A DNA stretch of 53,457 nucleotides from the NCBI RefSeq assembly GCF_000819865.1, contig NZ_CDDF01000011.1, positions 1-53,457 on the forward strand, read 5' to 3'. Positions 7,161-15,009 of the stretch are shown here, one piece after another. The notes under the pieces were generated by a model. It was not told where the DNA came from. It searched no databases and saw only the letters and a program-made list of their open reading frames with translations. The translations under genes were made by a program, and so were the position numbers. The first letter of the stretch is position 1; each line of letters opens with the position of its first letter. The DNA is from Aeromonas eucrenophila. GTDB lineage: Bacteria > Pseudomonadota > Gammaproteobacteria > Enterobacterales > Aeromonadaceae.

Positions 7161-9581
7161 TCAATACTGCGTTTCGAAAGAGGCCTCCGTCACCCCGGCC
7201 GGCAGCGCCAGCGCCCCCGGCGTGGTCTTGCTGACCACCAACTTGCTGCTCACCGTAAAGCTCTGCGGCGCTATGGCCGCCACCTCGGAAGAGGGGGCGA
7301 CATAGAGCTTGTAGGTACCGGGCTCGATGATCCACTCGTTGTTGGCGTTGTCGAAGCTGGCGAGCCAGCTGGCCGGGATCTCGAAGCTCAGGGTCTCGCT
7401 GGCCCCCGCCGGCAACAGCTTGGTCTTGGCAAAGGCCTTGAGCTCGATGGCCGGTTTGCCCAGGGTTCCCGCCGGGGCCGCCACATAGACCTGGGCCACC
7501 TCTCTGCCAGAGACGCTGCCACTGTTATAGACGGTGGTAGTCAGGGTCACTTTCCCGCCTGCTGAAGCCAGCGTATTACTCTGTATCGCCGTATTTTTGT
7601 AGTCGAACTGGGTGTAGGAGAGGCCGTGGCCGAAGGGATAATTCACCCCCTTGCCGAAGGTCGCGTAGTAGCGATAGCCGACATAGATGCCCTCGTTGTA
7701 GTAGTGGGTGTCGACCTTGCCATCCCCGTCGGTATCCGTGCCCGGGAAGCCCGCAGACGAGGGCACATCCTGGTAGCTGGCCGGGAAGGTCTGGGTCAGC
7801 TTGCCGCTGGGGTTGACGACCCCGGACAGCAAGTCCGCCACCGCATGGCCCGCCTCCTGCCCCGGCATGTAGGCGAGCAGGATGGCATCCACCTTGTCCT
7901 GCCAGGCGCTGGTGTCCATCACGCCGCCGGTGTTGAGCACCACCACCACCTTCTTGCCCAGCCCGTGGAAGGCGGTGCTGACGTTGTCGATGAGGCTCTG
8001 CTCCACATCGGAGAGCAGATAGTCCCCCTTCGCATTCTGGCGATCCTGCCCCTGGGCCGAGATGCGCCCCAGGGTGATGACGGCGACGTCATTGCTGGCG
8101 GCATAGGCCGCGATCTCGCTCTGGCTCAGCGCCGGCTCCGGGCAACTGACGACGGTGGAAATGCCACCAAAGTCGCTCGACGTCTTGTTCTGCTCGAAGA
8201 AGGTGCGATAGAAGTCCGCAAGCCCGGTATCCAGGCTGAACTGCTTGGCCAACCCGTCCGCCACGTTGACGGTGTAGGCCGCGTTCACGTCCCCGCTGCC
8301 GGCGCCGCCCTTCAAGGTATTGATCTGGGTGATCCCGAAGGAGGCGACCTTGCTGCCCCCGGCCAACGGCAAACTGGCCTGATGGTTCTTCAGCAGCACC
8401 ATGCCGTCGCTGGCTGCCTGGCGGGACAGGATCGCATGGCTCGCCAGATCCGGGGCATTGGTCGCCACATAGCCCTGATTCGAGGGCATCTTCAGCACCT
8501 GGGTCAGGATCCGCACCGCCCCCTGAGTGATGGTATCGGCGCTCAGGCTGCCGGCGGCATAGGCCTCCTGCAAACCGGTCAGGGCGTCACCGTAGCCATA
8601 GGGCAGCGCCGGGCCACCCGGCTCAATCAGATCGTTGCCGGAGTTGATCATGTCCGCATAGTGACCATCCCCCGACCACCAGTCGCTCATCACGAAGCCT
8701 TCGAAGCCCCACTCATCGCGCAGCACCCGGGTATTGAGATCCGCCCACTGCCCGGTATAGGTGCCGTTGACCTTGTTCATGGCGGTCATCACCGCCCAGG
8801 GATTGGCGTGCTCCTCGGCGTACTGGAAGCCCCGCAGGTAGATCTCACGGATGGCCCGCGGCGAGATGATGTTGTCCACGATGGAGCGCGAGGTCTCGGC
8901 GTTGTTGGCGATGAAGTGCTTGATGGTGGTACCCACCCCCTGGGCCTGGGCCCCCGCCACCTCGGCGGCCCCCATCACCCCGGAGACCAAAGGATCTTCC
9001 GAGAAGTATTCGAAGCTGCGCCCGTTGAGCGGGTCGCGCTGGATGTTCATGCCGGGGGCGAGCCAGACATCCAACCCGTACTCCTTGATCTCGTTGCCGA
9101 TGGCCGCCCCCACCCGTTTGACCAGATCCGCATCCCAGGTCGAGGCCAGCAGGGTGCCCACCGGGAAGGCGGTGCCGTGGAAGGTGCCGGACTCCCCCTC
9201 CCGGGTCGGCGCTATCCGCACCCCGGCGGCGCCATCTGCCAGCTTGCTGGCGGCGATGTCCAACCCGGATTCCGCGTTATAGACGCCGTTGATGTAGCCC
9301 ACGCTGCCCGGCACATCCCCCTTGAGGTTGTTCAGGGCATCCAGGTTGGTCACGAAGGCGCCGTTGGCAAACACATATCCCGGCCCCACCAGCAATCCCA
9401 GCCGCTCGTCCTGGGTCATCTTCTGGACCATGCCTTCCGCCAGCGCCCGGTAGTAGGCGTTGTCCTTGACCACCTCGGTCTTCGCCGTTGAACTGTTGTC
9501 GTTACACCCCTGCACGCCCAGCGCCAGCGCGATGGCGACCGCCACACCACTCCAGTGGTGGCCCTTATTGTTATGTTTCAT
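7161..9581 (-). CDS. Lipoprotein glycoside hydrolase family 3 (beta-glucosidase-like)
   Basis: An 806-residue GH3 enzyme expected to remove terminal beta-linked sugars from oligosaccharides. A lipoprotein signal ends in GVQGC near residue 25, so the enzyme is probably anchored in the envelope. The GH3 N-terminal barrel covers roughly residues 45-390, with KHFIANN and the nucleophile Asp in GFVMSDWWS. The GH3 C-terminal domain follows (about 400-660), then a fibronectin-III-like domain (about 700-770). The ATG at 9581, preceded by AAAGGGA, was chosen; the frame runs 48 codons further upstream but that part does not look like protein. It is divergent from an AraC-type regulator. The exact sugar is not readable. 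Confidence 0.88.
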   Translation of the reverse strand: MKHNNKGHHWSGVAVAIALALGVQGCNDNSSTAKTEVVKDNAYYRALAEGMVQKMTQDERLGLLVGPGYVFANGAFVTNLDALNNLKGDVPGSVGYINGVYNAESGLDIAASKLADGAAGVRIAPTREGESGTFHGTAFPVGTLLASTWDADLVKRVGAAIGNEIKEYGLDVWLAPGMNIQRDPLNGRSFEYFSEDPLVSGVMGAAEVAGAQAQGVGTTIKHFIANNAETSRSIVDNIISPRAIREIYLRGFQYAEEHANPWAVMTAMNKVNGTYTGQWADLNTRVLRDEWGFEGFVMSDWWSGDGHYADMINSGNDLIEPGGPALPYGYGDALTGLQEAYAAGSLSADTITQGAVRILTQVLKMPSNQGYVATNAPDLASHAILSRQAASDGMVLLKNHQASLPLAGGSKVASFGITQINTLKGGAGSGDVNAAYTVNVADGLAKQFSLDTGLADFYRTFFEQNKTSSDFGGISTVVSCPEPALSQSEIAAYAASNDVAVITLGRISAQGQDRQNAKGDYLLSDVEQSLIDNVSTAFHGLGKKVVVVLNTGGVMDTSAWQDKVDAILLAYMPGQEAGHAVADLLSGVVNPSGKLTQTFPASYQDVPSSAGFPGTDTDGDGKVDTHYYNEGIYVGYRYYATFGKGVNYPFGHGLSYTQFDYKNTAIQSNTLASAGGKVTLTTTVYNSGSVSGREVAQVYVAAPAGTLGKPAIELKAFAKTKLLPAGASETLSFEIPASWLASFDNANNEWIIEPGTYKLYVAPSSEVAAIAPQSFTVSSKLVVSKTTPGALALPAGVTEASFETQY

Positions 9582-9873
9582 GTGATTCCCTTTCATTCCG
9601 TTATTCGAATGGACAAGCCGAAATAGCCTGCGCAGCTTAACGCGAAGGCAAGGGAACCCGCTTTGCATGGGGGTGCGGCTATTTTGCATTGCGGTGCCGG
9701 CATGCAATATCACCGCCGTCATCACAGCGTTACATTTGGTTACAACAACGGACGTTAAGTTTCACTGCATTTGACCTGACGCGCAGATATCAGGCCCGGA
9801 AAATGCCTTAATCCCGCAGCGCGGCAGGATGCCGTCTGCACAATAAAAACAGGCTTGATGTGAGGGATCATAT
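9582..9873. promoter_or_regulatory. Divergent promoter region of the GH3 gene and the AraC-type regulator
   Basis: About 290 bp separates the two starts and must hold both promoters and any operator. A short repeat built on GCAT/TTGCA occurs around 9660-9705 (CTTTGCATGG, TTTTGCATTGC, GGCATGCAAT). No confident promoter boxes were identified. Confidence 0.45.
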
Positions 9874-10902
9874 ATGGGAAAGAGCGTTTCAAATATCATC
9901 GCCAGATCGACGCTTTATTTCCTGAAAGAACAGGGAGTCAATACCGACGCCATCATATCGCAGTGTCATCTCAGTCAATATGAAATAAATAAGCGCGATG
10001 GTCGGCTCTCGGATAAACAACACCTGCGCTTCATCAAGGAGACAGCGGCATACCACCACTTGTGGCAGGAACAGATGTCACAGGATGATTCGCCAGACCA
10101 GCTTATCAACCAGGCCTATGCACTGTTTCCCGAGCTCGTGGGTTATTGCCTCAATCAGAAGACGGCCAGCGACGCCGTGCTCGGCTATATCCGCAACAGG
10201 ATCATCATAGGCAACTGCGATCGGTTCACCCTGCACCAGGAGGATGGACAGCTTGCCATCCACTATGTCGAGGACGCCGACACCTTGCTGCGCGATCACT
10301 CCGCCATCGGCAATTTGAGGATGATCAGGGAGCTCGTGCGCCTCTACGCCCCCACCGCCAGCACGGCGGTGAGCCTGCGTGGCAGCGACGACAAGGACAG
10401 CAGGCGGCTCGATGATGCCTTCGGCTGTCGCTGCCAGTTCGGCCAGAATGCCAATGTCATCTACTTCAAGGAGGCCGATCTGCTGGCCCCGGTGGACAGC
10501 TATCTACCGCTGCTCCATCAGAATCAGCACCGGCAAATAACGAAAACGGTGGCGGCACTGGAATATGAGCAAGGGTTCTCATCATTGATATATTCCCTGC
10601 TCGATGAGGCCATCGAGCAAAATAACATTGCCGACGAAGCCAGCTTTATGGAACATATTTGCACCCTGGTCGGCATGAGTCGCTGGACGTTGAATATTCG
10701 TCTCAATCAGGAAAATACCAACCTCAGTCAGTTATTGAAAAATGTGCGTCTGAAAAAAGCCTGTCTCTGGTTGGCCGAAACCAACCTGAGTGTTCAGGAT
10801 ATCAGCGAGCGCCTTCGTTTCTCCTCCCTCTCGGTATTTTCACGGTTTTTTTCTACCCATATGGGATCTTCTCCACTGCATTATCGTCGCCGGCTCGGCT
10901 AG
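9874..10902 (+). CDS. AraC-family transcriptional regulator
   Basis: A 342-residue regulator. The N-terminal part (about 1-200) resembles the arabinose-binding-type domain of the larger AraC/OruR-like proteins. The C-terminal 100 residues carry the paired helix-turn-helix unit, ending LSVQDISERLRFSSLSVFSRFF near residue 315 and SPLHYRRRLG. The divergent position, with one shared intergenic region, makes it the likely local regulator of the GH3 glycosidase gene, responding to a sugar or related ligand; that is inference from context. The gene is less GC-rich than its neighbours, which may point to acquisition of the pair. Confidence 0.85.
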   Translation: MGKSVSNIIARSTLYFLKEQGVNTDAIISQCHLSQYEINKRDGRLSDKQHLRFIKETAAYHHLWQEQMSQDDSPDQLINQAYALFPELVGYCLNQKTASDAVLGYIRNRIIIGNCDRFTLHQEDGQLAIHYVEDADTLLRDHSAIGNLRMIRELVRLYAPTASTAVSLRGSDDKDSRRLDDAFGCRCQFGQNANVIYFKEADLLAPVDSYLPLLHQNQHRQITKTVAALEYEQGFSSLIYSLLDEAIEQNNIADEASFMEHICTLVGMSRWTLNIRLNQENTNLSQLLKNVRLKKACLWLAETNLSVQDISERLRFSSLSVFSRFFSTHMGSSPLHYRRRLG

Positions 10903-11207
10903 CGGGCATAAGGCCTCATACGAACAACTTTATTATCGAGCCCCCCAAATGGCGTGCTTATAAGCAGTGCCAGTGGGCACTCATTCATGTCAGTATCATG
11001 AGGTGTATGTCATTGACATTCGTATCCGAACAAATCTGCTTTACCCCGGTGACCGGCGATAGCGCCCTAAATTAATCGACAGTGATAATTAAAAAATACC
11101 AAAAGTTAACCCGGAGTCGATTAAGGTTCATAGAAGATCGTTACTATTGTTAAATTGCTCAGATAGCATTGAGCATGTCATTCAAGGTCTCATGGAGGAG
11201 TGCCGAT
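10903..11207. other. AT-rich intergenic region before the PAS chemoreceptor gene
   Basis: About 305 bp with no convincing gene, hairpin or RNA. The stretch 11070-11160 is AT-rich (AATTAAAAAATACC, TTACTATTGTTAAATTG) and probably contains the promoter of the next gene. Confidence 0.45.
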
Positions 11208-12506
11208 ATGTTCTGGAACAATACGACCAGCAAGGAAGCGAGTGAGCAGGCGGCAAGGGTGGTGGCATTGAGTGCCTTCGAGCAGGCCATCCAGTCCCAG
11301 GTGCCCTTCATTCAGTTTACCCCGGCGGGCATAGTCACCTTCGTCAACGATCTGTTCCTCAACATTGTGGGCTTTGGGCGGGAGGAGGTGATCGGCAAGC
11401 ACCACAGCGCGCTCTGCTTCCCCGAGGACGTCAAGACCCGCGAGTATGAGAATCTGTGGCAGGATCTGCGCGGCGGCACCTCTCGCAACGGCCGCTTCAT
11501 CCGTCAGTCGAAGTCGGGCAAGCCCATCTGGCTGGAGGCCACCTATTTCCCCATCATGATCGATGGCAAGGTGGCCAAGGTCGCCAAGGTTGCCTCCGAC
11601 GTGACCCAGCAGCAATCCTCTCTGGAGCGTACCCAGGCCCTGCTGGCGGCGCTGGACAAGTCCCTTGCGGTGATCGACTTCCAGCCGGATGGCACCGTCA
11701 TCACCGCCAACCAGAATTTCCTGCGCTGCTTCGGCTACCGGCTGGAGGAGGTGGTCGGCAAGCACCACCGCCAGTTCTGCGATCCCGAGTTTTATCAGAA
11801 AAACCCGAACTTCTGGCGAGATCTGGGCTCCGGTGACATCAAGTCCGGGCTCTTCATGCGCCTCGGCCATCGTGGCGAGAAGATCTGGCTGGAGGCGACC
11901 TACAACCCCATCTTCAATCACGAAGGCAAGGTGGTGAAGATCATCAAGCTGGCGAGCGACATCACAGAGCGGGTCGAGAAATCCATCTCCACCCGGGAGG
12001 CGGCCCAGAAGGCCTGCGCCATCGCCAGCGAAACCGTCGCCAGCGCGGCCAAGGGGCGCGAGGTCATCGACAAGGTGCTGGATACCTCCCGCCACATCAA
12101 CACCTCGGTCAACGAGGTCAGCAAGCAGATCGATCAGCTCAACCAGCAGTCCAAGAGCATCGAGTCCATCATCTCCACCATCAGTGGCATCGCGGATCAG
12201 ACCAACCTGCTGGCGCTCAATGCCGCCATCGAGGCCGCCCGGGCCGGGGAGCAGGGGCGCGGCTTCGCGGTGGTGGCGGACGAGGTGCGGCAGCTTGCCG
12301 CCAGAACCTCGACCTCCACCAGCGAGATCGTCTCCGTCATCAAGCACAACTCCAGCATCACCTCCCAGATCACCCAGACCGTCTCCATCGTCTCCGACAA
12401 GGCGATGGCGGGACAGGATCAGGCCAACATCATCTCCGGCGTCATCAAGGAGATCATCGAAGACGCCAACTCGGTGTCGGACACCGTCAAGAGCCTGTCC
12501 ATCTGA
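11208..12506 (+). CDS. Soluble PAS-PAS methyl-accepting chemotaxis-type protein, BdlA-like
   Basis: A 432-residue cytoplasmic receptor without membrane segments. Two PAS domains follow in tandem (about 20-135 and 140-255), each with the same GKHH...EDLGSG/LRGG and [12 protein letters not shown] wording. A shortened MCP signalling domain follows, whose hairpin tip [21 protein letters not shown] contacts CheA/CheW. This layout and length match BdlA of Pseudomonas aeruginosa, which controls biofilm dispersal, and related energy-sensing receptors. The ATG at 11208 has GGAGGAG seven bases upstream. It is the only gene of its transcript, ended by a bidirectional terminator. Haem or flavin binding by the PAS domains is possible but not shown. 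Confidence 0.87.
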   Translation: MFWNNTTSKEASEQAARVVALSAFEQAIQSQVPFIQFTPAGIVTFVNDLFLNIVGFGREEVIGKHHSALCFPEDVKTREYENLWQDLRGGTSRNGRFIRQSKSGKPIWLEATYFPIMIDGKVAKVAKVASDVTQQQSSLERTQALLAALDKSLAVIDFQPDGTVITANQNFLRCFGYRLEEVVGKHHRQFCDPEFYQKNPNFWRDLGSGDIKSGLFMRLGHRGEKIWLEATYNPIFNHEGKVVKIIKLASDITERVEKSISTREAAQKACAIASETVASAAKGREVIDKVLDTSRHINTSVNEVSKQIDQLNQQSKSIESIISTISGIADQTNLLALNAAIEAARAGEQGRGFAVVADEVRQLAARTSTSTSEIVSVIKHNSSITSQITQTVSIVSDKAMAGQDQANIISGVIKEIIEDANSVSDTVKSLSI

Positions 12507-12526
12507 GGCGATAGACGACCAGAAAA

Positions 12527-12556
12527 AACAACACGGGGCCTGGCCCCGTGTTTTCG
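12527..12556 (+). terminator. Intrinsic terminator, bidirectional
   Basis: ACACGGGG-CCTGG-CCCCGTGT is followed by TTT on the plus strand and by TGTTTTTT on the minus strand, serving the chemoreceptor gene and the small facing gene. Confidence 0.8.
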
Positions 12557-12591
12557 TTGGCAATCTGGATGATCCGAGAGACGCGGCGCGC

Positions 12592-12789
12592 TCAATCCTC
12601 CCCCATCAAGTAGCGCCTGGCATCCTCGTCGGCCAGACGCAGGGCAGACTCCCATAACTCGGCGATGCGCAGCCCCTCCTCCCCCACGGCCTCTTCTTCC
12701 AGCGCCTCCAGTGCCCGGGCATCGCCCAGGGTGAAAGGTTGATGGGTCAGCAGCGTCTGCGCCCTTGCCAGTAACATCATGTCGTTCAT
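12592..12789 (-). CDS. Small acidic hypothetical protein
   Basis: A 65-residue protein, MNDMMLLARAQTLLTHQP at the start and rich in Glu, Asp and Ala afterwards; predicted all-helical and soluble. I do not recognise the family. An ATG at 12789 lies eight bases after AGGAG, the terminator before 12592 fits its 3' end, and no other reading frame explains this stretch, which is why I call it real. It is just downstream of the EamA transporter gene on the same strand, 60 bp away, and could be co-transcribed with it. Confidence 0.6.
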   Translation of the reverse strand: MNDMMLLARAQTLLTHQPFTLGDARALEALEEEAVGEEGLRIAELWESALRLADEDARRYLMGED

Positions 12790-12849
12790 CACTTGGCTCC
12801 TTCATGGCCGGGATACCCTCTGTCCAGAGGGTAGCCGATAAGCAAGGAA

Positions 12850-13746
12850 TCAACTCTCGGTGGCGGTGGCCCGCTCCCTGCGGCGTCTCGTCGGCAGCTG
12901 GCCCACCCCGATCCCGGCCAGCACCGCGGCGCAGGCGAGCCACTGCAGGCTGTTCAGGGTCTCCCCCAACAACAGGTAGGCGAGCAGCAGGGTAAACACC
13001 GGGATGAGATTCACGTAGGCCGCCGCCAGGGTCACCTTCACCTGGGTCACCGACCAGTTGTAGAGCAGGTAGGCCCCCAGGGTCACGAAGGCGCCGAGGA
13101 AGACGATCACCGCCATGTCCTGCCAGCGCCAGGCGCTGGGCCAGGGTGCGCTGAAGGCGAAGGGGGCGAAGAACAGCGTGCCGACGAAGGCCTGCAGGGC
13201 GGTCAGGGTCATGACGCCGTAACGGCTGGAGAGCTTCTTGAACACCACGGAATAAGTGGCGGCGCAGAGCATGGCGCCCATCTCAAGACTGTTGCCAAGC
13301 AGCGCATTGGGTGCGAATTCATCTGTCCCACCGCCCAATCCCAGCAGGGCGATGCCGAAGATGGCGATGGCAAAGCCGAGCAGCTGACGGCGGCTCACCC
13401 GCTCTTTGAGCAGCACGAAGGCCACCAGGGCCACCATCAGGGGCAGCAGGGCGCAGACCATGCCCGCCTGACCGGCGCTGGTGTAGCGCAGGGCGTTCAC
13501 CTCCAGCAGGAAATAGAGACAGGGCTCCAGCGCCCCCATCAGGGCCAGCCAGCGCCAATCCCCCCGCTGATAACGGAAGTTGCCAAGCTGGCGGTAGCAC
13601 AGTAGCCAACAGCCAGAGGCCACCAGCATTCGCATGAACAGCACCTGGCCGAAGGACCAGACTTCCAGCACATACTTGAGGGCGATAAAGGAACTGGACC
13701 AGAGCAACATGGCCAGGGTCAGGGTAAAAATGGGTAAGGGACGCAC
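12850..13746 (-). CDS. DMT-superfamily (EamA) transporter
   Basis: A 298-residue inner-membrane protein with ten hydrophobic segments arranged as two EamA repeats: the first starts LAMLLWSSSFIALKYV, the second around LLGNSLEMGAMLCAATYSVVFKK. It ends in a basic tail (PTRRRRERA). Members export or exchange amino acids and other small metabolites; the substrate is unknown. The start is uncertain. I prefer the GTG at 13746, which has GGAG upstream and leaves a normal family N-terminus; the frame is open to a GTG at 13809. It is divergent from rsxA, and the two promoters must share about 110 bp. Confidence 0.8.
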   Translation of the reverse strand: MRPLPIFTLTLAMLLWSSSFIALKYVLEVWSFGQVLFMRMLVASGCWLLCYRQLGNFRYQRGDWRWLALMGALEPCLYFLLEVNALRYTSAGQAGMVCALLPLMVALVAFVLLKERVSRRQLLGFAIAIFGIALLGLGGGTDEFAPNALLGNSLEMGAMLCAATYSVVFKKLSSRYGVMTLTALQAFVGTLFFAPFAFSAPWPSAWRWQDMAVIVFLGAFVTLGAYLLYNWSVTQVKVTLAAAYVNLIPVFTLLLAYLLLGETLNSLQWLACAAVLAGIGVGQLPTRRRRERATATES

Positions 13747-13857
13747 AACTCCTCCATGAATTGGCCATTCGAATAATAACCATACTGCCTTGCGGTTGTA
13801 GAAAGGCACCTAACATCAGATAATACGGCCGCCTTCACACCGGATAACCCATCGTCA

Positions 13858-14439
13858 ATGACTGAGTACCTGCTTTTACTGATCAGCACAGTACTGATCA
13901 ACAACTTCGTGCTGGTGAAGTTTCTCGGCCTCTGCCCCTTCATGGGGGTCTCTGGCAAGCTTGAAACCGCCATCGGCATGGGACTGGCCACCACCTTCGT
14001 GATGACGCTGGCCAGCGCCTGCTCCTATCTGATGGAGCACTATATCCTGATCCCGCTGGATATCGCCTACTTGCGTACCCTCGGCTTCATTCTGGTGATC
14101 GCCGTGGTGGTGCAGTTCACCGAGATGGTGATCCGCAAGAGCAGCCCGACCCTGTATCGCCTGCTCGGCATCTTCCTGCCGCTCATCACCACCAACTGCG
14201 CAGTGCTCGGCGTGGCGCTGCTGAGCATCAACGAGCACCACAACTTCATCCAGAGCATCATCTATGGCTTCGGGGCCGCGTGCGGCTTCTCGCTGGTGCT
14301 GATCCTGTTCGCCGCCATGCGCGAGCGTCTGGTGGCCGCCGATGTGCCTACGCCCTTTCGCGGCGTCTCCATCGCCATGGTCACCGCCGGCCTGATGTCG
14401 CTGGCCTTCATGGGCTTTACCGGCCTCATCAAGATATAG
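13858..14439 (+). CDS. rsxA: Electron transport complex subunit RsxA
   Basis: A 193-residue integral membrane subunit of the Rsx/Rnf complex, an ion-pumping NADH:ferredoxin-type oxidoreductase; in E. coli the complex keeps SoxR reduced. Six hydrophobic segments are visible, with the conserved [18 protein letters not shown] near residue 15 and [11 protein letters not shown] near residue 115. Each holds a cysteine thought to take part in an intramembrane iron-sulfur centre. First gene of rsxABCDGE-nth, four bases before rsxB. Confidence 0.95.
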   Translation: MTEYLLLLISTVLINNFVLVKFLGLCPFMGVSGKLETAIGMGLATTFVMTLASACSYLMEHYILIPLDIAYLRTLGFILVIAVVVQFTEMVIRKSSPTLYRLLGIFLPLITTNCAVLGVALLSINEHHNFIQSIIYGFGAACGFSLVLILFAAMRERLVAADVPTPFRGVSIAMVTAGLMSLAFMGFTGLIKI

Positions 14440-14443
14440 CGCT

Positions 14444-15007
14444 ATGACTCACATCTTCTTTGCCATCCTGGTGCTGGCCCTGCTGGCCCTGGTCTTCGGC
14501 CTCATCCTGGGTTTTGCCGCCGTCAAGTTTCATGTGGAAGCCGATCCCATCGTCGATCAGCTCGATGCCCTGCTGCCCCAGACCCAATGCGGCCAGTGCG
14601 GCTACCCGGGCTGCAAGCCCTATGCGGAGGCCCTCGCCAACGGCGATCAGATCAACAAATGCGTGCCCGGTGGCGAGGCCACCATGCGCAAGATAGCCGA
14701 TCTGATGGGGGTCGAACCCCAACCGCTCGGCGGCGATGAGGCCGCCGTGCCCGTCAAGAAAGTCGCCTTCATTCACGAGGACATGTGCATAGGTTGCACC
14801 AAGTGCATCCAGGCCTGCCCGGTCGATGCCATCCTCGGCGCCACCAAGGCGATGCACACCGTCATCGCCGACGAGTGCACGGGTTGCGATCTCTGTGTCG
14901 ACCCCTGCCCGACAGACTGTATCGAAATGATCCCGGTTCCGACCACGGTCGATAACTGGAAATGGGATCTGGCCAAGGTCGCCATTCCGGTCAAGATAGT
15001 GGAGTAA
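14444..15007 (+). CDS. rsxB: Electron transport complex iron-sulfur subunit RsxB
   Basis: A 187-residue membrane-anchored ferredoxin-like subunit. An N-terminal hydrophobic helix (about 5-27) is followed by the four-cysteine Fe-S domain with [15 protein letters not shown] near residue 47. Two 4Fe-4S motifs follow, [12 protein letters not shown] near 113 and [12 protein letters not shown] near 143. It passes electrons between RsxC and the membrane subunits. The ATG lies four bases after the rsxA stop, and two bases separate its stop from rsxC. Confidence 0.95.
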   Translation: MTHIFFAILVLALLALVFGLILGFAAVKFHVEADPIVDQLDALLPQTQCGQCGYPGCKPYAEALANGDQINKCVPGGEATMRKIADLMGVEPQPLGGDEAAVPVKKVAFIHEDMCIGCTKCIQACPVDAILGATKAMHTVIADECTGCDLCVDPCPTDCIEMIPVPTTVDNWKWDLAKVAIPVKIVE

Positions 15008-15009
15008 CC

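Noticed and set aside
7626..9491. A 621-codon plus-strand frame opposite the GH3 gene
   Set aside because: Antisense shadow of a clear GH3 coding sequence; low-complexity, with no family resemblance.
11190..12563. A 457-codon minus-strand frame opposite the PAS chemoreceptor gene
   Set aside because: Antisense shadow; it overlaps the bidirectional terminator and lacks protein-like composition.
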